Shown one piece after another: positions 25,959-32,239 of a DNA stretch of 32,239 nucleotides. Position numbers and translations under genes: made by a program. The stretch comes from Candidatus Fredericiella danica (GTDB lineage Bacteria; Chloroflexota; Anaerolineae; Caldilineales; Caldilineaceae): assembly GCA_016713335.1 (NCBI GenBank), contig JADJPH010000079.1, forward strand, positions 1 to 32,239, written 5' to 3'. Positions within the stretch are counted from its first letter, which is position 1. The number at the start of each line of letters is the position of its first letter. The notes beneath the pieces were generated by a model. The model was not told the origin of the DNA. It saw only the letters and a program-made list of their open reading frames with translations, and did not search any database.

Positions 25959-26085
25959 GATTCCTCCTTGAACGAACGAAGCACGCGGCCGGCGATGCTG
26001 ACAGGCAACGCAAACCAAGCGCTTCCCGGTTTGGGAGACGCAGTTTGTGATTGCCTGAGGGAATTCAGCATCTGGGAGGCTGCGA

Positions 26086-26113
26086 AGTATATAGCGTATT
26101 TTCCATTTGTCAA
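26086..26113 (-). promoter_or_regulatory. Sigma-70-type promoter for the M28 peptidase
   Basis: On the minus strand, TTGACA (26113-26108) and TATACT (26091-26086) are 16 bp apart. Transcription would start near 26079, giving a 120-nt leader to the ATG at 25958. This is the best consensus promoter in the window. Confidence 0.65.
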
Positions 26114-26137
26114 TACTGGTAAATCTCGCCCCAGTAT
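26113..26137. promoter_or_regulatory. Palindrome ATACTGG-N11-CCAGTAT next to the peptidase promoter
   Basis: A perfect 7-bp inverted repeat with an 11-bp spacer (26113-26119 and 26131-26137) abuts the -35 box of the peptidase promoter, in the 337-bp divergent region before the patA-like gene. It has the dimensions of a dimeric repressor or activator site. The rest of the intergenic region, 25959-26295, shows no gene; I could not find a convincing plus-strand promoter. Confidence 0.4.
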
Positions 26138-26295
26138 AGTTGACCCCAATACGCCGCGCCGTTACCCCCTAATAGCTCCCTTTTGGGTTCTATCCAATGT
26201 GCCAAATCCTACATAGACTGGGTGCCAGCAGGTTCGTTGGGCTATCGGTGCTGAACGCAGACTGTGTAATTACCCACCAACAAGGAGAAAGTACT

Positions 26296-27654
26296 ATGCA
26301 CAAGTCGCTGGACCAGGCTCTGTCTTACTCAAATCGGTGGCTCGACCTGATTAAGAACCCGGTCGTGAACGAGGAACAGGGCAAACAGATCATCGAAGAA
26401 AGCACGAGCAACTTCGCCGAGCACTTCAATCGAGGCTGGCTCGACTACCGCAAGTCGGTGACCGAGGCGGGCGACTGGGCCGCGACCGAGTGGACAGGCG
26501 CCGGCGCGGTCTTTCGCGACGTGCTGGGCCGTGAGTATATCGACTGCCTCGGCGGCTACGGGATGATGGATCTCGGTTGGGGCCATCCGGATGTGATCGC
26601 CGCGGTGAAGGCACAGCTCGGCCGCACCCCCATGCCCAGCCAGGAACTGATCGATCCGCTGCGCGGGGTGCTGGCCCGGCTGATGGCCGAGATCACCCCC
26701 GGCGACATCAAGTACAGTTTTTTCTGCGCCTCGGGCACCGAAGCGATCGAGGGCGCGCTTAAGTTGGCCAAGATGTACACCCGCAGGAGCGGCTTTATCG
26801 TTGCGGTCAAAGCGTTTCACGGGAAAACCATGGGCTCGTTGAGCATGATCGGCAAGGCTGACTTTCGCCAGCCGGCCGGCCTGCTTTACGGCGGCCCGGT
26901 CTACCACGTGCCCTACGGTGATGCCGGCGCGGTGGAGAAGCAGCTCGACATCTGCCAAAAGGTCGGCGTCGATATCGCCGCCGTGCTGATGGAGCCGATC
27001 CAGGGCGAGGCGGGCGCTATCGTGCCGCCGGACGACTTCTGGCCGCGGCTGCGGGAGGTTACCAGGGCCTACGGGGTCCTGTTGATCGCCGACGAGGTGC
27101 AGACCGGTCTGGGCCGCACCGGCAAGTTGTGGGCCGTGGATCATTGGAACGTGGCGCCGGACATCCTCACGGTGGCGAAGTCGCTGGGCGGTGGCGTGAT
27201 GCCGGTGGGCGCCTTCTGCTCGACCGAGGAGATCTGGCAGGTGATGATGTACCCCAACCCGTTCATCCACACCTCGACGACGGGCGGCGGGGGCCTGGCG
27301 TGCAGCGCGGCCATCGCCGCGATCAACGTGACGCTGCGCGACCGGCTGTGGGAAGTGGCCGCGGCCAAGGGCGCGTACCTGATCCCCAAGCTCAACGCGT
27401 TGGCCGCGCAGTATCCGCAGATTTATCACGGTGTCACCGGCAAGGGGTTGCTCATCGGCCAGCATTTCAACGACGCTAAAATCGGCTACAAGGTGGCGGC
27501 CGGGCTCTTCAAGCGCGGCGTCCTGGTGGCCGGCACCCTGACCAGCGCGCACACCATCCGCATCGAGCCGCCGCTGGTCATCACCTACGAGCAGATCGAC
27601 GCAGTGCTGGATCGGTTGGCGGATACGCTGGCGGAGATTAAGCGGGGAATGTAG
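26296..27654 (+). CDS. patA: Putrescine--2-oxoglutarate aminotransferase-like class III aminotransferase
   Basis: A PLP-dependent enzyme; E. coli PatA (YgjG) transfers the amino group of putrescine to 2-oxoglutarate. ATG 26296 follows AAGGAGAAAG. The 452-residue product tracks PatA closely: FLEYRKSVT-like LDYRKSVTEAGDWAATEW, YIDCLGGYGMMDLGWGHPDV, PMPSQELIDPLRGVLARLMA, YSFFCASGTEAIEGALKLAK, AFHGKTMGSLS, MEPIQGEAGA, LLIADEVQTGLGRTGK (cofactor Asp) and ILTVAKSLGGGVMPVGAF (PLP lysine). It is GC-rich. It is followed 75 bp later by a DUF362 gene with lower GC and then an MFS transporter, so the substrate might be a diamine or another omega-amino compound carried by the transporter. Family firm; putrescine inferred from similarity. 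Confidence 0.82.
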   Translation: MHKSLDQALSYSNRWLDLIKNPVVNEEQGKQIIEESTSNFAEHFNRGWLDYRKSVTEAGDWAATEWTGAGAVFRDVLGREYIDCLGGYGMMDLGWGHPDVIAAVKAQLGRTPMPSQELIDPLRGVLARLMAEITPGDIKYSFFCASGTEAIEGALKLAKMYTRRSGFIVAVKAFHGKTMGSLSMIGKADFRQPAGLLYGGPVYHVPYGDAGAVEKQLDICQKVGVDIAAVLMEPIQGEAGAIVPPDDFWPRLREVTRAYGVLLIADEVQTGLGRTGKLWAVDHWNVAPDILTVAKSLGGGVMPVGAFCSTEEIWQVMMYPNPFIHTSTTGGGGLACSAAIAAINVTLRDRLWEVAAAKGAYLIPKLNALAAQYPQIYHGVTGKGLLIGQHFNDAKIGYKVAAGLFKRGVLVAGTLTSAHTIRIEPPLVITYEQIDAVLDRLADTLAEIKRGM

Positions 27655-27729
27655 GGCGTGGTGCGTGACGTTTGGAGCGACATCAATGTACCACTGGACT
27701 TCCCGATTCAAAACATAGGAGGAAGCTCA

Positions 27730-29112
27730 ATGACCAGCACGGTGGCAGTTGCAGAAAATGCAAATCAAAACAGGATTGGAGCAGCCATCCGCCGAGTGGT
27801 AGAACTGGCCGGCGGAATGGATTGGCTCGAGGCCGGCCAGACTGTAGTCATTAAGCCTGCTCTCAATTCCGCAGGACAGTTTCCCTTTACAGCCAGTCCA
27901 GCTGCCTGTGCTGAACTGGTCCGCATGTGCCTCGAACGGGGTGCGGCAATGGTGTTCGTGGCCGACGAAATGGGCTTTGAGCACACGATGTTGAAACACT
28001 GGAAAACGGGCAAATATGCCGGATACGATAAAGATCGAACCGTTCAATCCTTCCGGGAGACCGGGATAGCTGACGCTGTCAACCGGGTTGGCGATGAGCT
28101 TGACGCCAGAGATCGCATCCACATGACGACCTTCCGCGAGGACGGTTGGCGGAAGCACGAGCTAACTGATCAGGGTTCTAACCTAAGCCGTGAATGGGTC
28201 CGCAAGCAGTTAAAGCAGGCCGAAGAGTTGTCCTCCGGCCGCAAAGCCCGGGGCCCGTACATACCCCGGCTTTTTGATGGGAGATATGTGCCACAGCTTA
28301 TTGGGGCGACGTCCAACCAGGCGGTCAGCGGGTTGTATGTGCCAATCCTGCTGGACAAAGCTGATCATATCATCAATCTTTTTCGCATTTCGACCCATGT
28401 CTGGTCCCAGTTCACCATGGCCATCAAGAACTGGATCGGTATTATGCGCCCGGATGATCGAGTCTGGATGCACCAACTCAACTATCTCAGGAACAATCGG
28501 CACATCGTGAATGGGCTGGGTCATGATCACCCGATCAGAACCGAGCCTCCTTATCATGAACTATTAGCAGATTTGCACTTAGCCCACACTGAAAAAGAAC
28601 GGCTTTGCGTCGCCGATGCTACTCAGATAATTTTGACCGGGGGACCTGACCAGACGGACCGACCTTTTTGCCAGGCCAATCTGGTGCTGGCAGCAAGCGA
28701 TATCATATCGGCGGATGTGGTCAGTCTGGCCGTACTACGGTACGGCACCTTGAAAGCTCCCGATGGCCTACTCGGGCAGCCTGACCCTCAGCCTGCCGGG
28801 TGGCTTGAAGCCATTCGTGCTAAATACAAAGACTTGCGTTGGCCTGAAGAAGAACATATTTTCCGGGGCACCGACTCGAAACTCTGTGATCCAGAGTTTA
28901 GCAACTGGGACTGGGTTGCAATCCAACGGGCGAGGGAGCTTGGTCTCGGCGCCGCAGGCCCGGATGATCTGCGTTTGGTCTTTCCTGAAGAGGGGTCACC
29001 ATTCGAGGTGTCTCGTGAGAAACGTGCCTGGATTACTGAAGATGCTCTCCGCCCACCGCAGTATAGCCTGAATCCGCTCGCCAACCGGACCTCCGAAGTT
29101 GAGTCTACTTGA
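27730..29112 (+). CDS. DUF362 domain protein
   Basis: 460 residues from ATG 27730, preceded by AGGAGG; an earlier in-frame GTG exists but has no ribosome site. QTVVIKPALNSAGQFPFTAS, AELVRMCLERGAAMVFVADE, the NLFRISTHVWSQFTMAIKNW block and later ILTGGPDQTDRPFCQANLVL with ASDIISADVVSLAVL are typical of DUF362, a family of unknown enzymatic activity often found with iron-sulfur domains; no ferredoxin-type CxxCxxC is present here. No signal peptide. Its codon choice is visibly AT-richer than the patA-like gene before it. The stop overlaps the TTG start of the MFS gene, so the two are coupled. Role probably linked to the transported or transaminated compound. Confidence 0.8.
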   Translation: MTSTVAVAENANQNRIGAAIRRVVELAGGMDWLEAGQTVVIKPALNSAGQFPFTASPAACAELVRMCLERGAAMVFVADEMGFEHTMLKHWKTGKYAGYDKDRTVQSFRETGIADAVNRVGDELDARDRIHMTTFREDGWRKHELTDQGSNLSREWVRKQLKQAEELSSGRKARGPYIPRLFDGRYVPQLIGATSNQAVSGLYVPILLDKADHIINLFRISTHVWSQFTMAIKNWIGIMRPDDRVWMHQLNYLRNNRHIVNGLGHDHPIRTEPPYHELLADLHLAHTEKERLCVADATQIILTGGPDQTDRPFCQANLVLAASDIISADVVSLAVLRYGTLKAPDGLLGQPDPQPAGWLEAIRAKYKDLRWPEEEHIFRGTDSKLCDPEFSNWDWVAIQRARELGLGAAGPDDLRLVFPEEGSPFEVSREKRAWITEDALRPPQYSLNPLANRTSEVEST

Positions 29113-30354
29113 GTGACACGAAGTACACCTTCACCATCCTGCGCAGGTTGCACCTTAGCCTGTTTCTCACATCGCTGCCTTTCGGCATGCTCGTCTTTGG
29201 CTTGCCCTTGATTGCGCGTGCGCTGGGGGCCAGCGCTCTCGCGATCGGCGGGCTGTTAGCGGTCTACGCGCTGATCCTCGTTGCGGTCCAGCCCGTCGTC
29301 GGGTATGGGCTAGACCACTTTGGTCGGCGGCCTTTTCTACTCGCAGGGCTGCTGGGTTATGCCCTCTCGAATGCAATCTTCGGGCTGACCTCCGGTGTGG
29401 GAGGACTATTTCTTGCCCAGCTGATGCAGGGCATAGGCGCAGGGCTGCTGTGGCTGGCAGTCCTGACCGTCGTATCCGATTTGGCGCCTGAAGACCGTCT
29501 CGGCCGGGAATATGGGCGGATAGAGGAAATGTCAATCCGCGGCATCCTGATCGGGACGCTGGTTGGCTTCGCCCTGCTTTACCTGCTCAGTCGAGGCACC
29601 TCGACGCCGTCTCCGGCGGGGAGAATCGCCCGTTGCCCACTGGCGCCTGCTGTTCCCCGGGTACACCGTCACTACGCTGCTGGCAGTGGCTATTGTCTGG
29701 CGCAGGGTTCCCGAATCGCTTGAGCGCGGCGCTGAACGTCCGCCAAAAGTGTCTGTCGTGACGAAGGCTCAATCCTTGAAGCCGGCAGACATGCCGCGTA
29801 TTCCCGGCCAACTGCGGATTTTTCTGATCATGGTGATCTTGACGGCCACTGCCGCTGCGCTCCTAAGCCCGATCCTGATTAAGTACCTGTATGACAACGT
29901 CTCGACCAATCTGTTACTGGTGGCGCTGGCCTTTTTGCCGGCCACGCTTGCGGGGTCGGTGCTGCCTTCACGTCTGGGCGGATTGAGTGACCGTTTCGGA
30001 CGGCGCCCGCCGCTGATCATTGCGCTGCTGGTGAGTGGCCTGGCCGCACTGGCCGTTCCGTTCGTGCAGTCGCTCTGGCCATTGGCGCTGTTGTGGGTGT
30101 TCGAGGCAGCAGCCTTCGCGGCGGCGGCGCCCGCGGAAGAAGCGCTGGTTGTGGACCTCTCGGACGAAGACCGACAGGGGACGGCGTTAGGGTTCTACAC
30201 CGCCGCCGCCGGGCTGGGCGGCGTGATCGGGCCGCTGCTGGGCGGTTGGTTATATGATCGCTTTGCCGCGGTGGGTGCGTTCGGCATCAGCGCGCTGTTG
30301 ATGGTTGCCGGCGCGGGGTTGATTTTCCTATTAGTGCGCGAGCCATCGCCTTGA
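29109..30354 (+). CDS. MFS transporter, one frameshift
   Basis: A major facilitator superfamily drug or metabolite transporter of about 414 residues. The TTG at 29109 overlaps the DUF362 stop (TTGA). The N-terminal half has LVVAVQPVVGYGLDHFGRRP-like VQPVVGYGLDHFGRRPFLLA (motif A of MFS) and MQGIGAGLLWLAVLTVVSDL. The second half has RLGGLSDRFGRRPPLIIALL, the repeated motif A, and YTAAAGLGGVIGPLLGGWLY. One extra G in the run 29619-29622 breaks the frame; removing it gives STPSPAGESPVAHWRLLFPG. Two halves of six helices each are then present. Substrate unknown; efflux or uptake of the compound handled by the two upstream genes is likely. Confidence 0.85.
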
Positions 30355-30465
30355 AATGAACCGAGTCATTTGCGAGGTGAGGACGACCTAACGCAGCGGA
30401 TTCCCGCCACCGATATTGGCGCGTTGTTGATCGGCGCCGTGGGGATCATCGAGGGCATTACGTAA
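30355..30465 (+). pseudogene. Possible gene remnant after the MFS stop
   Basis: In the frame of the MFS gene, directly after its stop, 36 codons stay open (RIPATDIGALLIGAVGIIEG, then IT-stop). The piece looks like a membrane-helix end but has no start of its own. It may be a remnant or a chance frame; the rest of the gap up to 30526 shows only the AAAGGAA ribosome site at 30509-30515. Confidence 0.2.
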
Positions 30466-30526
30466 GCGAACTTCAATACGAAGCGACGAATTCGGAGTTT
30501 GTCACCGAAAGGAATGATCGAAATCT

Positions 30527-32191
30527 ATGAAGCTGCCATCCATCAATCGCGGCACCATCGGCGAAGACCTGAGCGCCGGCCTGGTGTTGGGTATTCAGAG
30601 CGTCCCAGATGGCATGGCTGCCGGTCTGTTGGCGCTAGTCAACCCGGTCTACGGCCTCTACGGCTATATGACAGGTGTCTTTTCCGGCGCCTTTTTTACA
30701 AGTTCGACCTTCATGTCGATTCAAGCCACTAGCGCGATGGCGTTGATCGTGGCCAGCGTGCCGCAGGTGACGCAGGCGACCGACCCTAACAGTGCCTTGT
30801 TTGCGCTGGCGCTCTTAACCGGCGTGCTCATGCTGGCGGCCGGTATTCTCAAGCTGGGCAGACTGGTGCGTTTTGTGCCCAACTCCGTCATGACTGGATT
30901 CGTCAATGCGGTTGCTGTCCTGATCGTGCTAGGTCAGTTGGACGATCTCACGGGGTATAGCACGACCGGCCCAAACCGGGTTGTCAGAACGTTCGACCTT
31001 TTGGTCAACCTGGATCAAGTGCACCTGCCGACTCTGATCGTCGGCCTGCTCACCATCATCTTGATCGTGACGCTGGAGAAGACCAGTCTGAAAGCGATGG
31101 GGATGGTGGTGGCGATGATCTTCGCCTCGCTGGTTGTGCCGCTGTTCGGCGCCCATCAAGTTGCCCAGGTCAGGGACATTGCGGAGATTCCCGGTTCGCT
31201 GCCGCTGCCAATGCTGCCGCCGCTTTCCGTGTTGCCCGGCCTGATCATTCCGGCCCTTGCGCTGGCCTTCGTCGGGCTGGTGCAGGGCGCCAGCATCACC
31301 CAGTCCGTGCCCAACCCCGACGGCAAATATCCTGATGCGTCACGTGATTTTATCGGGCAGGGCGCGGCAAACCTCGTCGCCGGTCTGCTGCAGGGGATGC
31401 CGGTGGGCGGCTCGATGTCGGCTACGGCACTGGTGCGCAGCGCCGGCGCCCGCTCCCGCCTGGCCAATATGATCGCCGGCGTGACGATGGCGCTTGCGAT
31501 CCTGCTTTTTGGGCGCCTGGTGGGGCTGTTGGCGATGCCGGCGTTGGCTGGGCTGTTGATCGTGGTTGGGTTCCGTACGTTGAAGCTGGACCAGGTGCAG
31601 ATGGTCTGGAGGACAGTATTGGTGCAGCGGGTGGTGATGTTGATCACCTTTGTCGCCGCCTTGCTGGTGCCGCTGCAATTTGCGGTGCTCATCGGCGTCG
31701 CGCTGGCTGTCCTGCTGTTTGTCTTCCAGCAGTCCAACAAGATTACCGTGGTGGCCTGGAAGATCGAGCCGGGACGCTATCCGCAAGAAAGTGCACCGCC
31801 GGCAGTGGTTCCGGCGCAACGCGTCACGGTTCTGGTGCCCTATGGCAGCCTGTTCTATGCTGCGGCGCCGGTGTTCGCTGAACAGCTCCCCGAAGTGACC
31901 GCGGACTCACGCCACGCTGTCGTGATCCTTGCGCTGCGTGGCAAGAAGGATGTGGGCAGCACACTCCTGGAAGTGTTCACCCGCTATGCCGACGCGCTGC
32001 GCCAGCAGGAGAGCAAGTTGATGCTTGCGGGCGTCGATCCAAATGTCAAGGAGCAGATGGAAAGAACGGAGGTGCTGCACCAGATTGGTCATGAAAACGT
32101 CTTTCTGGCCCAAGAAGGCGTTGGGCAGGCGCTGCAGGACGCAGTCGATGACGCTGAAAAGTGGATTGTCACAAAAGCCCAGGCAGCGTAA
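30527..32191 (+). CDS. SulP-family anion permease with C-terminal STAS domain
   Basis: 554 residues starting MKLPSINRGTIGEDLSAGLV; SulP/SLC26-type transporters move sulfate, bicarbonate or other anions. Features: GLVLGIQSVPDGMAAGLLAL (signature region), the SIQATSAMALIVASV helix, VGLVQGASITQSVPNPDGKY, and GGSMSATALVRSAGARSRLA, a family motif. About ten to twelve hydrophobic segments are followed by a STAS domain from about residue 430 (RVTVLVPYGSLFYAAAPVFA; VVILALRGKKDVGSTLLEVF). The ribosome site AAAGGAA is 11 nt before the ATG. Monocistronic here; the remaining 48 bp of the window show no terminator. Sulfate is a reasonable substrate given the two sulfotransferases elsewhere in the window, but linkage is not shown. 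Confidence 0.88.
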   Translation: MKLPSINRGTIGEDLSAGLVLGIQSVPDGMAAGLLALVNPVYGLYGYMTGVFSGAFFTSSTFMSIQATSAMALIVASVPQVTQATDPNSALFALALLTGVLMLAAGILKLGRLVRFVPNSVMTGFVNAVAVLIVLGQLDDLTGYSTTGPNRVVRTFDLLVNLDQVHLPTLIVGLLTIILIVTLEKTSLKAMGMVVAMIFASLVVPLFGAHQVAQVRDIAEIPGSLPLPMLPPLSVLPGLIIPALALAFVGLVQGASITQSVPNPDGKYPDASRDFIGQGAANLVAGLLQGMPVGGSMSATALVRSAGARSRLANMIAGVTMALAILLFGRLVGLLAMPALAGLLIVVGFRTLKLDQVQMVWRTVLVQRVVMLITFVAALLVPLQFAVLIGVALAVLLFVFQQSNKITVVAWKIEPGRYPQESAPPAVVPAQRVTVLVPYGSLFYAAAPVFAEQLPEVTADSRHAVVILALRGKKDVGSTLLEVFTRYADALRQQESKLMLAGVDPNVKEQMERTEVLHQIGHENVFLAQEGVGQALQDAVDDAEKWIVTKAQAA

Positions 32192-32239
32192 CGCAGGTGT
32201 GGGCCAAAGCAATTCTTAGGACAATATGTAGAGCATGAT

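Noticed and set aside
26329..27711. 460-codon minus-strand frame opposite the patA-like gene
   Set aside because: Antisense shadow; the plus strand matches PatA along its full length.

Overview
The window reads like a piece of a high-GC, free-living bacterial chromosome, probably a Chloroflexota member of the Anaerolineae/Caldilineae type. This is inferred from gene style: a lipoprotein-based dipeptide ABC transporter, a MalT-like LuxR regulator, an Asp-box secreted protein, several HigA/HicA-type modules, and intergenic CTTTGCG/CTCCGCG octamer repeats and ACGTGAGTAAGTGG repeats. No rRNA, tRNA, CRISPR array or phage structural gene is visible. At least ten genes carry single-base frameshifts, several inside G or C runs, and there is a run of 68 G. 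The sequence is therefore best treated as an unpolished draft or metagenomic assembly; most broken genes are probably intact in the organism.

Layout. (1) 86-2563, minus: a secreted Asp-box (BNR/YCF48-like) propeller protein with a C-terminal Ig-like domain, shattered by many indels. (2) 2564-3182: a repeat-rich intergenic region. (3) 3183-8839, plus: an oligopeptide ABC transporter (lipoprotein, two permeases) with an exported cyanophycinase-like S51 peptidase. Together they could hydrolyse external cyanophycin-like polymer and import the dipeptides. (4) 8868-15424, plus: a tightly coupled seven-gene surface-glycan operon: GT2 glycosyltransferase, Stf0-like sulfotransferase, GH130-like propeller, second sulfotransferase, fucosyltransferase-like GT, DXD glycosyltransferase, FkbM methyltransferase. 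It predicts a sulfated, methylated glycan or glycolipid. (5) 15471-16492, minus: a DUF3467 / HicB-like / HicA-like operon of lower GC. (6) 16782-17119: the same repeat family as in region 2. (7) 17120-18966, minus: a conserved hypothetical gene and a decayed toxin-antitoxin locus. (8) 19294-20752, minus: small protein, multi-pass membrane protein and flavodoxin in one operon, with two 10-bp direct repeats 21 bp apart upstream. (9) 20939-24175, minus: a MalT-type LuxR regulator and an orphan HigA antitoxin, separated by the 68-G tract. (10) 24462-25958, minus: a secreted M28 aminopeptidase with a good promoter. (11) 26296-30354, plus: PatA-like putrescine aminotransferase, DUF362 protein and MFS transporter. 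(12) 30527-32191, plus: a SulP anion permease.

How it fits together. Regions 1, 3 and 10 are export and scavenging functions (secreted peptidases, peptide import). Region 4 builds a decorated envelope glycan, and the SulP permease could supply sulfate, although linkage to region 4 is not shown. The minus-strand block 15.4-24.2 kb concentrates toxin-antitoxin-like genes, gene remnants and dispersed repeats and looks like the most rearranged part of the window.
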